A stretch of DNA of 64,000 bases from Azonexus sp. (GTDB lineage Bacteria; Pseudomonadota; Gammaproteobacteria; Burkholderiales; Rhodocyclaceae): the NCBI GenBank assembly GCA_030696345.1, contig JAUYSK010000015.1, positions 62,001 to 126,000 of the forward strand, written 5' to 3'. Positions 8,654 to 16,451 of this stretch are shown in pieces. A program made the position numbers and the translations under genes. Each line of letters starts with the position of its first letter. Position 1 is the first letter of the stretch. Below the pieces are notes generated by a model. It was given only the letters and a program-made list of their open reading frames with translations, had not been told where the DNA came from and searched no databases.

Positions 8654-9144
8654 TTGAGGATTTCCAGTGCGTAACGCTCGAAGGTCGCGGCGTCTGCCTC
8701 GCCAACGATCTTGCCGCGAATGATGCCTTGAGCATCGACAAAATACGTCGTGGGCAAGCCAACCACGCCGTAGCGTTTGGCGATGGCGGATTGTTCGTCG
8801 AGCAGAGCCGGGTAGGTGACGGCGATCTTCTGGATGAAGGCGGCGACCGTCGGTTTGTCCTGTCCGGTATTGACGGCGACGATGGCCAGACCTTTGTCTT
8901 TCTGGCGCTGATAGACGGCTTCGATGGCTTTCATCTCGCCTTCGCAGTACTTGCACCAGTCGGCCCAGAAGCGGATGACCAGCGGCTTGCCGGCGAAGGC
9001 AGCGGGGAATTCGTGGTTCTTGCCATCGAGCGCTGGCGCAGAAAATTTTGGGGCCGGGTCGCCGATGTTCAGCTTTACCGCCGGGTTGTCGCCGCCACAG
9101 GCGGTGAGCAGAAAGAGGCTGGCGAGGATGGCTAACAGACGCAT
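8650..9144 (-). CDS. TlpA/ResA-like thioredoxin lipoprotein
   Basis: A 164-residue periplasmic thiol-disulfide protein. The signal peptide ends in a lipobox (FLLTACGG), so it should be lipid-anchored. A thioredoxin fold follows, with the active site WCKYC (cysteines at 64 and 67) and the cis-proline loop GLPTTYFVD. In oxidase and cytochrome c maturation such proteins reduce cysteines of SCO, CuA sites or apocytochromes. The SCO gene of the same run and the c-type haem domains of the neighbouring bd-like proteins make that the likely job here. Confidence 0.88.
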   Translation of the reverse strand: MRLLAILASLFLLTACGGDNPAVKLNIGDPAPKFSAPALDGKNHEFPAAFAGKPLVIRFWADWCKYCEGEMKAIEAVYQRQKDKGLAIVAVNTGQDKPTVAAFIQKIAVTYPALLDEQSAIAKRYGVVGLPTTYFVDAQGIIRGKIVGEADAATFERYALEILK

Positions 9145-9145
9145 T

Positions 9146-10153
9146 TCAGTGTTCGATCAAGATCAGGTTGGAAGTCAGCACGAACCAGGTAGCCAGTGCC
9201 GTAAAGAGAATATAACCGGCGGCGCTCAAACCGGCCAGACGGGCAGATACGCGTGGTACGACAGTGGCGAGGCTGGGCACCCGGGCGAAGGCCTGCAGCG
9301 CCCCGGCACCGAGTCCGGCGGCGGTGGCGGCAAAGAGCGGCACGTAAAGCCAGTAGCCCTGATAGTCGTATTCCGGCTTGAGAATGCAGAAGGGGCAGTG
9401 GTGGTGCGGGTGTTCGTAGATATACAGCGAAATGAAGGACAGCACACCGATGATCGCGGCGATAAAACCCGCCGCACTGGCCCCGGCCAGCAGCGTGCCA
9501 CTGGCCCGACCGCCGGATCGCCAGTGCCAGAGCGCGCTGACGATTGCTGCGGTCAACGTGCCGTAGAACAGAAAAATGGCCGGCTGCGGTGCCATGCCTG
9601 AAGCCTCGCTGGCGATGGTCTTGGCATCACCGGAAAACAGGCTGCCGCAGCATGAGGTAATGACGTTGGCCTTGAGGCCGAGGAAGTACTGCAACTCCAG
9701 CCAGAAACTGAGGACCAGCACCGGCAGCAGCAGGAGCAGCAGGCCGTACTTCAGGCGAACCAGCGGGTAATCCGGGGCGCGGGTATCGACGTGATTGATC
9801 GCCAGCCACATGGCAGCGAGAAAGAAGAGGGCGATCTGGGTAATCAGCGAGGGAAAGCCGTAGCCATTGACGTTGAGGGTGCCGACCGCGCACATGGCGC
9901 CGACGAACATCGCCGACAGCCGGTCGGCGTTGAAAACGAAGAGCAACAGCGCCGCCAGCTGGACGACGAAGACGAAACTGAGCAGCGTCGAAAACAGGTA
10001 GGTGCGCCGCTCCAGCGCCAGTTGCAGCTCCGAGCCGCTACCGATGTCCCAGCGCCGGATGACCTGAATGGCAAAGGGCGCGGCGACAGCCAGCATCAGC
10101 ACGGCGATGCCGGCGGCCAGCAGGAGGGCGATGATTGCGGGCTGGAAAAGCAT
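9146..10153 (-). CDS. Polytopic membrane protein with HPHHHCPFC motif
   Basis: This 335-residue protein has about eight to nine hydrophobic helices and no domain I can name. Two striking cysteine sites are visible: ITSCCGSLF in a central loop and EHPHHHCPFCILKPEYDYQGY in a later one. The His/Cys cluster looks like a metal or haem site, or a redox pair, facing one side of the membrane. It sits between the ABC transporter pair and the TlpA-like gene, two and six bases away. A role in metal or thiol delivery during respiratory complex assembly is plausible but unproven. Confidence 0.75.
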   Translation of the reverse strand: MLFQPAIIALLLAAGIAVLMLAVAAPFAIQVIRRWDIGSGSELQLALERRTYLFSTLLSFVFVVQLAALLLFVFNADRLSAMFVGAMCAVGTLNVNGYGFPSLITQIALFFLAAMWLAINHVDTRAPDYPLVRLKYGLLLLLLPVLVLSFWLELQYFLGLKANVITSCCGSLFSGDAKTIASEASGMAPQPAIFLFYGTLTAAIVSALWHWRSGGRASGTLLAGASAAGFIAAIIGVLSFISLYIYEHPHHHCPFCILKPEYDYQGYWLYVPLFAATAAGLGAGALQAFARVPSLATVVPRVSARLAGLSAAGYILFTALATWFVLTSNLILIEH

Positions 10154-10159
10154 CGTGAC

Positions 10160-10834
10160 CTACTGATCAACCAGTTTGCCGTCGCGCATTCCAACTACCC
10201 GATGCACGGCGCTCGATTCCACCACCAGCGGATCGTGGCTGGTCAGCAGCACCGTTTTGCCCGCTGCCGTGAAGCCTTCGAGGATGGTCATGAATTCGCG
10301 GGAGAGGGCAGTATCGAGATTGGCGGTCGGTTCGTCAGCGATGATGACTTCCGGATCGTTGATCAGGGCGCGGGCGATGGCGACCCGCTGCTGTTCACCG
10401 CCGGACAGCCATTCGACCTTGGCCTGGCGGCGATGGCTGAGCTTCAGTTGCTCAAACAGTCCTTCGGCCGCATCAATCAACTCAGCCCGCGGGCGGCCGG
10501 TCGGAAAGCCTGGCAGGATGACGTTCTCCAAAGCCGACAAACCCTTGATCAGGTTGAACTGCTGGAAGACAAAGCCGAAACTCTGCCGGCGGATCTCGGT
10601 CAGGAAACGCTCCGGCAGGCCGGATATGTCCTGACCCTTGAAGCGCACACGGCCACTGGTTGGTCGCGCCAGACAACCGACCAGGGTCAGCAGCGTGGTC
10701 TTGCCCGAACCGCTCGGGCCGCGAAAAGCAGTGACCTTGCCGGCTTCCAGCGTCAGGTCGATGCCGCTCAAGGCCCAGTATTCGTTGGGCCGGCCCTGAT
10801 TGAAGGCCTTCTTGATTTCGGAAAGTTCGATCAT
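10160..10834 (-). CDS. ABC transporter ATP-binding protein, MacB/LolD type
   Basis: This 224-residue ATPase shows Walker A GPSGSGKTT, the Q-loop FVFQQFNLIKG, the signature [15 protein letters not shown], Walker B VIIADEPTANLD and the H-loop SHD. Sequence style places it with the MacB/LolD/FtsE branch, which drives mechanotransmission rather than classic substrate transport. It overlaps the permease gene by four bases, so the two are translationally coupled and form one transporter. Confidence 0.9.
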   Translation of the reverse strand: MIELSEIKKAFNQGRPNEYWALSGIDLTLEAGKVTAFRGPSGSGKTTLLTLVGCLARPTSGRVRFKGQDISGLPERFLTEIRRQSFGFVFQQFNLIKGLSALENVILPGFPTGRPRAELIDAAEGLFEQLKLSHRRQAKVEWLSGGEQQRVAIARALINDPEVIIADEPTANLDTALSREFMTILEGFTAAGKTVLLTSHDPLVVESSAVHRVVGMRDGKLVDQ

Positions 10835-11964
10835 CGCATCACCGCATCCGGGTCGGTGATCGCCGCCCGCCAGATCGGGACCAGCACGGCTGCCGTATAG
10901 GGGAAAACCGTGAAGAAGAACAGCGTGGCGACCTGCAGCCCGTCGATGGCTGGCAGTAGCGTGAAGCGCGGGTAGAGCACGGCCCAGCCCTTGAGCACCG
11001 GTTCGAAAACCGCCGCGCCAAAATGGAAGACATGCACATAGGCGCCGATGAAACCGAGCAGGAAGGCGGTCAGCGAAATGAGCAGGCCTTCCCAGAGCTT
11101 CATGCGCAGCACGTCGCCGGTTTCCCAGCCAATGGCTTTCAGAATGCCGATTTCGCGCTTTTCCTCGGCGGAAAGGCCGGAAGCCTTTTCCCAGGCGAGG
11201 ATGGCAAAGGCGAGGATGGCGCCGGCCAGCACGGTCAGGACAATGCCTTCGCGCCAGTCGAAAACGCTCTGGTAGGTGCGCAGCACTTCCTCGCGCAGGA
11301 TGGGGCGTGAGTCGGGCAGGGCGCTGGAAAGTTTGGCGGCGATGTTGCGTACTTCCTGTGGGTTGGCCACCGACAGCGCAATGTCGGTGAAATGGCCGGC
11401 CGGATATTCGAAGAAAGAACGGAAATCTTCTTCCGAAAGCAGGATGAGGTCCGCCGACAGCAATTCCGAATCTGGCGACAAGACGCTGGCGACTTCGAAG
11501 GTGAACAGCTTGCCCGAATAGGAGCGGAAGGAAATGGTGTTGTGGGCATCGAGGCCGCGCTCACGGGCCAGTGCCGCGCCGACCATGATGGTGCCGCTGG
11601 CGACCTCTTCGGCCGGGCGGGCCATGAAGGTGTAGTTGGCGTTGAGCACCGGGTCGTAGTAATAGCCCCAGAGCCGGCCTTCCATCTTCTGGACGCCACG
11701 GATACGGCCGATTTTGTCCAGATAGCCGGGCGGAATCAGATCGTGCCGGCCGGCGACCATGCGCTGCACGATCACTTCCGGCGAGCCGGCCAGGACGAAA
11801 GTCGCCTCGGTGCGCAGGGCGTTGGTGAACAGTGTTAGCGAAGCCAGCACGAAGACAAGCAGCGTGTAGGCAACGAGCAGGCCGATGTTCTTGGTTTTGC
11901 GCCGGGCCAGCGAGGCCAGCGTGAAATCAATCAGGTGACGTTGTTTTTCCAGCCAGATTCGCAT
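10831..11964 (-). CDS. ABC transporter permease, MacB/FtsX type
   Basis: This 377-residue permease has the FtsX-type layout. One helix lies near residues 25-50 (LLVAYTLLVFVLASLTLF), then a large periplasmic domain of about 200 residues, then three C-terminal helices with REIGILKAIGWETGDVLRMKL between them. It pairs with the ATPase downstream. Because it is bracketed by SCO and TlpA-like genes, it probably works in respiratory-complex or metal-site biogenesis rather than lipoprotein sorting or drug efflux. It overlaps the next upstream gene by 38 bases. Confidence 0.85.
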   Translation of the reverse strand: MRIWLEKQRHLIDFTLASLARRKTKNIGLLVAYTLLVFVLASLTLFTNALRTEATFVLAGSPEVIVQRMVAGRHDLIPPGYLDKIGRIRGVQKMEGRLWGYYYDPVLNANYTFMARPAEEVASGTIMVGAALARERGLDAHNTISFRSYSGKLFTFEVASVLSPDSELLSADLILLSEEDFRSFFEYPAGHFTDIALSVANPQEVRNIAAKLSSALPDSRPILREEVLRTYQSVFDWREGIVLTVLAGAILAFAILAWEKASGLSAEEKREIGILKAIGWETGDVLRMKLWEGLLISLTAFLLGFIGAYVHVFHFGAAVFEPVLKGWAVLYPRFTLLPAIDGLQVATLFFFTVFPYTAAVLVPIWRAAITDPDAVMR

Positions 11965-12259
11965 GGGGTCTTTTCAGCAGTGCAGGAGGCGGCAGCAATG
12001 AGCCGGTCGGGAAATGATCGAAGGCGCCCGGGTGATCCTGGAGCGCTGAATGCAGGTCGGCCTGCGAGGGGTGGCGGGTGTAGCGGGCCTCGGTGAATAG
12101 CGCCAGATCGGTCAGGCCGAGCCGGACGACCAGATCCCGGTTGGCGAGCAGGCGCGGCGTATGTGCTGCGGTGGACTGCCCGGAATGGGCAAAAATCAGA
12201 ACGACGGCGAGGAATAATGTTGCTAGAAGCAAGAAGGCGACGTTCGACGGGCGGCGCAC
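11927..12259 (-). CDS. Small membrane-anchored periplasmic protein
   Basis: A 110-residue protein with an N-terminal hydrophobic anchor (NVAFLLLATLFLAVVLIFAH) and a soluble remainder containing RDLVVRLGLTDLALFTEARYTRHPS. It shares one base with the SCO stop and its 3' end overlaps the permease gene by 38 bases, which supports real translation. I do not recognise the family. Start and reading frame are supported by operon fit only. Confidence 0.6.
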   Translation of the reverse strand: MRRPSNVAFLLLATLFLAVVLIFAHSGQSTAAHTPRLLANRDLVVRLGLTDLALFTEARYTRHPSQADLHSALQDHPGAFDHFPTGSLLPPPALLKRPHANLAGKTTSPD

Positions 12260-12837
12260 TACAGGTATTTCCGGATGGTGGACAGCAGCTTGTCGTTCGG
12301 TGTGCCGAGATCGAGCACGGCCACCAGTCGACCTTCACGGTCGACGACATAGGTTGATACGGTGTGATCGACGGCGTAGCTGCCATCGGCCTTGGCGGCT
12401 TGTTTGATATAGCCGGCACCAAAGGCCTTGGCCAAGGTGGCAATCTGCTCAGCGGTACCGGTGATGCCGGTCATCTCGGGATGGAAGAAGGCGGTGTATT
12501 CCTTCAAATGCTTGACCGTATCGCGCTCAGGATCGACCGAAACCATCAGCAGCTTGACCCGGCTGCGCTCTTCCGGTGCCAACGCCTTCAGCACCTGGCC
12601 ACCGGCCGCCAGCGAAGCCGGGCAGATATCGGGGCAGTTGGTGTAGCCAAAATAGACGAGCAGCACTTTGCCGCGCAGGGCCTTGGAGTCGACCGGGCCG
12701 TCGGCTGATTGCAGTACGAAGTCGGCGCCTGTCGGCAACTTGTTGTTGGGCGCAGGTTCGCCCCCGCGCAGCAGCAGGGCGAGGCCGAGCAGCAAGGCCA
12801 GGCCAAGCGCGATGCCGATCAAGGCGAATTTTTTCAT
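12259..12837 (-). CDS. SCO1/SenC/PrrC family copper chaperone
   Basis: This 192-residue membrane-anchored thioredoxin-fold protein has one N-terminal helix, then the copper site CPDIC in YFGYTNCPDICP and the distal histidine in DHTVSTYVVD. These are the three expected SCO copper ligands. SCO proteins deliver copper to CuA sites or act as thiol reductases. In Rhodobacter a SCO homologue (PrrC) is encoded with prrBA, a parallel to regBA lying nearby here. No CuA oxidase gene is visible in the window, so its client is unknown. Confidence 0.92.
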   Translation of the reverse strand: MKKFALIGIALGLALLLGLALLLRGGEPAPNNKLPTGADFVLQSADGPVDSKALRGKVLLVYFGYTNCPDICPASLAAGGQVLKALAPEERSRVKLLMVSVDPERDTVKHLKEYTAFFHPEMTGITGTAEQIATLAKAFGAGYIKQAAKADGSYAVDHTVSTYVVDREGRLVAVLDLGTPNDKLLSTIRKYL

Positions 12838-12845
12838 GTTTCGGA

Positions 12846-12873
12846 AAACAAAAAGGCAGACCCGAAGTCTGCC
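12846..12873 (-). terminator. Intrinsic terminator inside the eleven-gene run
   Basis: On the minus strand GGCAGAC-TTCGG-GTCTGCC is followed by TTTTTGTTTT, a textbook intrinsic terminator with a TTCG-type loop. It lies between the 58-residue first gene and the SCO gene. Full transcription of the run therefore needs read-through, antitermination or a second promoter. It would also release a short abundant transcript for the 58-residue peptide. Confidence 0.85.
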
Positions 12874-12903
12874 TCTGAATTTGCAGATTGGGTAGGGTTC
12901 AGA

Positions 12904-13080
12904 TCAAAAACGGTTGGCTGCCCGCATCAGTGCGCCACGCAGGACGATGGTCAAACTGGAACCGAGACCGACGCGTTGTGCCACGGCCGGCAGGATGATC
13001 AGCGAAGCCAGCGCAAAACCCGCGCCAAGCAGCAAGGACGCCATTTCCGGCTGATTTTGATTGACTTGATTCTGGTTCAT
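12904..13080 (-). CDS. 58-residue membrane peptide, first gene of the run
   Basis: Too short for the ORF track. ATG 13080 follows GGGAGAG with a four-base spacer and the frame ends at TGA 12904. The protein begins with a Gln/Asn-rich head (MNQNQVNQNQPEM), continues with a single hydrophobic helix (ASLLLGAGFALASLIILPAVA) and ends with a basic tail containing RGALMRAANRF. I know no family for it. A RegA-like box lies 58 bases upstream and a strong terminator follows 31 bases after the stop, so it may be made in larger amounts than the rest of the run. Confidence 0.7.
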   Translation of the reverse strand: MNQNQVNQNQPEMASLLLGAGFALASLIILPAVAQRVGLGSSLTIVLRGALMRAANRF

Positions 13081-13133
13081 GGCGCTCTCCCCCGATGCAG
13101 TGCTGCCATGCTAACCAGTTTGCGCTGCGCGCG

Positions 13134-13156
13134 GTATGCGACAAATTGCCGCATAC
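13134..13156. promoter_or_regulatory. RegA-like box inside an inverted repeat, upstream of the 58-aa/SCO run
   Basis: GTATGCG and CGCATAC form a perfect seven-base inverted repeat with a nine-base centre. Nested in it (13138-13152) is GCGACAAATTGCCGC; the minus-strand read GCGGCAATTTGTCGC fits the RegA consensus GNGRC-N5-GNCGC, with one central mismatch. It sits 58 bases before the 58-residue gene, where an activator or repressor site would be expected. Confidence 0.6.
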
Positions 13157-13175
13157 GACCAAATGACTAGGATAG

Positions 13176-14531
13176 CTACGCCTGATCTTCGGTGAAAGAC
13201 TTGAAGGGCAGGGTGAAACAAAAGTTGCTGCCGACGCCGACCTGGCTGTCAATTTCAAGCTCGCCGCCAAGTATTTCGATCAGTTTGCGCGCGATCGGCA
13301 GGCCGACGCCGATACCCCCATGGCGCCTGGCGCTGGAGCCATCGGCCTGGACCATCAGGCCGCCAAGCAGCTTGAGCTTGTCTGCCGGAATGCCGGGGCC
13401 GGTATCCTTGATACAGAAGCGGACCAAAATCTGCTCCGGCGAAGAGGCTGTGACGGTGGCCGAAACGTCGATGCTGCCTTGATCGGTGAACTTGATCGCA
13501 TTGCCGATCAGGTGGGCGAATACGTGGCGCAGGCGCTCAATGTCGCCGACCAAGACCTTGGGCAGCGCCGGGTCGATTTCGCTGGTCAGCGCCAGCCCCT
13601 TGATGGTTGCAGCCTTGCGATGGGTGAGCAGCAGGATGTCGAGCAATTCCGACGCCATGAATGGCGACGGGGTTGCCGTGATATGGCCTGCTTCAAGTCC
13701 CGAAAGCTCGATCAGGTTGGTGATGATCTGCATCAGTTCATCAGCAGACTGGCGCAGGGGTGCCAGCAGTTGCTGCTGATCCGTGGTCAGTTCTTCGAGG
13801 CTGAGCAATTCGCCGAGGCCGACGATACCGTTCAGCGGCGTGCGCAACTCGTGACTGATGTTGGCGAGAAATTCGGTCTTGGCGCGGTTCGATTGCTCCG
13901 CAACCTCGCGGGCAAGATCGAGTTTGGTGACCAGCGCATCCTTTTCCTGTTCCAGCCGCAGTGTTTCCTGAAGGGCATTGTAGAAATAGTCAGCGCTGCG
14001 CGTCGAAATCAGCAGGAAGAGCAGGGACATGACGCTGAAGGCAATATGCAAGGGATCCGGCCCGAATGTGCCCAGCGCCACGGCGAGCACGATGGGCCAG
14101 GCATAAACGCGGAATATCAGGCGGTCGGCGGCGAGTACCGGGACGGCACCCGCCACCATGCCGGCCATGACAAAGGCGGTGAATAGCTGCAGCGTGGTTT
14201 CGCCGGAGACCATCAGCAATAACGCGCCACCGGCCCAGATCAGACTGCTGGCGGCGGCGCCAAGGAGCGCCCGTTGTCGCCAGAGACCTGCCTGTTGCTG
14301 ACGCTCTTCAACGGGGCAACGATAAAACCTTGCGGCCGTGGTCATCCGGATACCGGCCGCCATAGTCGCCAGTACCCACCAGGACCCCAGTGAGGTCGGC
14401 GCAACCTGGGCATGGGCGATCCACACCATCAAGCTGGCGTTGAGCACCGAAACGATTTGCCCTAGCCGCAAATTGCGGTAGAGCAGGTCGACCTGGCGAG
14501 CGAGGATGAATGGCGCGTTGGGCTGGATCAA
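13176..14531 (-). CDS. Membrane sensor histidine kinase (orphan)
   Basis: This 451-residue kinase uses a TTG start that overlaps the hslO stop (TTGA). Residues 20-190 hold about five or six hydrophobic helices with no recognised ligand domain. A short coiled coil follows, then the HisKA H-box FLANISHELRTPLNGI and an ATPase domain with IKDTGPGIPADKLKLLGGL and GGIGVGLPIARKLIEILGGEL. It has no receiver domain and no adjacent response regulator. Co-expression with yffB and hslO suggests a link to thiol or oxidative stress, which is only context. Confidence 0.85.
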   Translation of the reverse strand: MIQPNAPFILARQVDLLYRNLRLGQIVSVLNASLMVWIAHAQVAPTSLGSWWVLATMAAGIRMTTAARFYRCPVEERQQQAGLWRQRALLGAAASSLIWAGGALLLMVSGETTLQLFTAFVMAGMVAGAVPVLAADRLIFRVYAWPIVLAVALGTFGPDPLHIAFSVMSLLFLLISTRSADYFYNALQETLRLEQEKDALVTKLDLAREVAEQSNRAKTEFLANISHELRTPLNGIVGLGELLSLEELTTDQQQLLAPLRQSADELMQIITNLIELSGLEAGHITATPSPFMASELLDILLLTHRKAATIKGLALTSEIDPALPKVLVGDIERLRHVFAHLIGNAIKFTDQGSIDVSATVTASSPEQILVRFCIKDTGPGIPADKLKLLGGLMVQADGSSARRHGGIGVGLPIARKLIEILGGELEIDSQVGVGSNFCFTLPFKSFTEDQA

Positions 14532-15409
14532 TGCAGCGCCTTGCCGGTAGAGGACTCGAACAGTGCTGCGACCTCGGCTGCCGAGAAATGGTAGTCGTGG
14601 TTGCAGATATCGTCGCGGATCAGGATTTCGCCATGCTCGGCGAGAATGGTTTCGGCATCCTGCCGGCCGAGGCCACGGATCATGTCGCTCACCTTGGCAC
14701 GGTCTTCCGGGCAGTGATAGACCACCGGCAGGGCGTCATAGATGCGGATGCCGTGCTGGTCCATATCCTCGTGGAAGAGGCGGGTGAGCAGGGTTTCGGC
14801 ATCAAGTTCGAGCAGTTCGGCCGGCTTCACGGTGCTGGCCAGTTGGCTGATGCGCTGCCAGCCATCCTGGTCGTGCTTGTCAGCTTCCGGCATTTTCTGC
14901 AGGAACAGGCAGGCCGCCGCTTTCGGTGCGGCGGTGGCAAACAGGCGCGAGGGCTGTTGTTCGGATTGTTCGAGATAGTGCTCAAAGATGGCAGCGATGC
15001 TGTCGCCGACCATCGGCACGAAGCTTTGGTAAGGCTGGCGGGCATCCGGCATATCGAGGCTCATCATCAACTGGCCGCCTTGTTGGGCGCCGAGCAGGTC
15101 CTGGACCGGTGCTGGCAGCACGACCGGGTTACTGCGTGCCATGCCGCGCATCTGGAGTTGTTCGTTGCAGTCCATGACCAGCAACTGGATCGGGCCATTG
15201 CCGCGCAGTTGCAGGGTCAGGCGGCCAGGCTGTTTGAGCTGGCCGGCGATCAGCGCGGTGACGGCGGCCGTTTCGCCAAGCAGTTGGGCAACGGTGGGCT
15301 GGTAATTGCGGTCGGCCTGCATTTGTTGCCAGGCATCGCCGAGATGCACCAGGGCTCCGCGGATATCGAGGCCTTCGAAGAGAAAACGCTGGACAAAGCT
15401 GCCGCTCAT
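14528..15409 (-). CDS. hslO: Hsp33-family chaperone with an incomplete zinc/redox switch
   Basis: This 293-residue protein is full length for Hsp33, a holdase activated by oxidation. The N-terminal domain is well kept. The C-terminal zinc centre normally has four cysteines as CXC and CXXC. Here the first pair reads YHCPED and the second DDICNHDYHF, so one cysteine of each pair is missing (replaced by Glu and Asp by alignment with the family). Two cysteines remain, plus nearby histidines. Classic zinc release and disulfide unfolding may therefore be altered. It overlaps yffB by four bases and the kinase gene by four bases. Confidence 0.92.
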   Translation of the reverse strand: MSGSFVQRFLFEGLDIRGALVHLGDAWQQMQADRNYQPTVAQLLGETAAVTALIAGQLKQPGRLTLQLRGNGPIQLLVMDCNEQLQMRGMARSNPVVLPAPVQDLLGAQQGGQLMMSLDMPDARQPYQSFVPMVGDSIAAIFEHYLEQSEQQPSRLFATAAPKAAACLFLQKMPEADKHDQDGWQRISQLASTVKPAELLELDAETLLTRLFHEDMDQHGIRIYDALPVVYHCPEDRAKVSDMIRGLGRQDAETILAEHGEILIRDDICNHDYHFSAAEVAALFESSTGKALH

Positions 15410-15750
15410 TTGAGCTGTTCCGCGTAGCTTTCCGGGGAGAAACCGACCAGCAACAACTTGCCGGTGTCGAGCACCGGGCGCTTGATCAGGCTGGGGTACT
15501 GCGCCATCAATTTAAGGGCTTTTTGCTCGTCCACCGCAGCACGCTCGTCTTCGCTCAGTTTTTTCCACATCAGGCCGCGTGTATTGAGCAGCTTCTGCCA
15601 ACCAGCGCGGGCATTCCAGTCCGACAGGTGGGCTTCGGCGACCCCAGTCTTCTTGTAATCGATGAATTCATAGGCAACGCCATTCGCTTCCAGCCAGGCG
15701 AAAGCTTTTTTCATGGTGTCGCAATTCTTGATGCCAAAGACCTTGTTCAT
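15406..15750 (-). CDS. yffB: ArsC-family thioredoxin-fold protein, YffB/Spx type
   Basis: A 114-residue protein starting at ATG 15750; the tracked start adds seven residues upstream. The N-terminus VFGIKNCDTMKKAFAWL carries the single ArsC-type cysteine, and LNTRGLMWKKL and IKRPVLDTG are family landmarks. The Arg of the last motif is the family anion ligand. YffB proteins resemble glutathione-dependent arsenate reductases, but their physiological substrate is not settled. The gene heads an overlapping yffB-hslO-kinase operon. Confidence 0.85.
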   Translation of the reverse strand: MNKVFGIKNCDTMKKAFAWLEANGVAYEFIDYKKTGVAEAHLSDWNARAGWQKLLNTRGLMWKKLSEDERAAVDEQKALKLMAQYPSLIKRPVLDTGKLLLVGFSPESYAEQLK

Positions 15751-15800
15751 GGCTGCCGATACTCGTTGCAAAACTGAATAATAACAGCGCCTGCCGAGGT

Positions 15801-16445
15801 CTACCCGGATGCCGTCGGCGGATCGCTGCCAAGCAGGGCAAGGCGCTGCAGGATGACCGTTGCCACGAGCTGGCTGGAGGGCAAGAAGGTATGGACGACC
15901 GGGAGGTGAAACTCATCGCTTGCCCAGCTAGCGGAGACTTCCGAGGCAGCCACCACGCCGTCGTTTGCTTCGCCGCTAAATGGCCCATGCCTGGCAGATA
16001 TGCCGCGCGTGCCGATGATCACGGTGGTTGGTACCGATAACGGAGCAACGCCCTGCATACGTTCCTCGGAGCCAAGAAGCCGGCCACAATCGCGGGTGGC
16101 CAGGCGGTAAAGCAGCCGCTGCTGTAGCCGCTGCGCCAGGCGGGACGGCCGCATCGGGGAGCCGAGAAGAAAGACATGTTGCGGTTGCCTGATACCGGGC
16201 GCTAGGGCATTGACGGCGGCGCGCAACAGCACGCCCCCGAGCGAGTGGCCGATCAGGACGTAATCCCCCTGAGCGGCGAGCCGGGTGATTTTTGCCACCA
16301 GGCGGGCGGTGATCGTGGCGAAATCGTCAAGGCTGACGATGTAGCCGAAGCTGGACGTTACCAATCCGGCTGCCTTCAGTCGGCGCAGCAGAGGCCACCC
16401 CGAAAGCGGCGAGCGGCCCATGCCGTGGATGAAGAGGGCTTGCAC
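15801..16445 (-). CDS. Alpha/beta hydrolase (lipase/esterase-like)
   Basis: This 214-residue cytoplasmic hydrolase has the oxyanion stretch ALFIHGMGRSP at the very N-terminus, the nucleophile elbow GHSLGG, and a likely catalytic His near DEFHLPVVHTFLP. It resembles PGAP1/lecithin acyltransferase-like small esterases. Its stop lies 50 bases from the start of yffB on the same strand, and its start is six bases from the ferric-reductase-like gene upstream. The substrate cannot be told from sequence. Confidence 0.78.
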   Translation of the reverse strand: MQALFIHGMGRSPLSGWPLLRRLKAAGLVTSSFGYIVSLDDFATITARLVAKITRLAAQGDYVLIGHSLGGVLLRAAVNALAPGIRQPQHVFLLGSPMRPSRLAQRLQQRLLYRLATRDCGRLLGSEERMQGVAPLSVPTTVIIGTRGISARHGPFSGEANDGVVAASEVSASWASDEFHLPVVHTFLPSSQLVATVILQRLALLGSDPPTASG

Positions 16446-16451
16446 GTGGGC

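Noticed and set aside
15751-15771. Seven-codon upstream extension of yffB
   Set aside because: The family N-terminus begins at the later ATG 15750.
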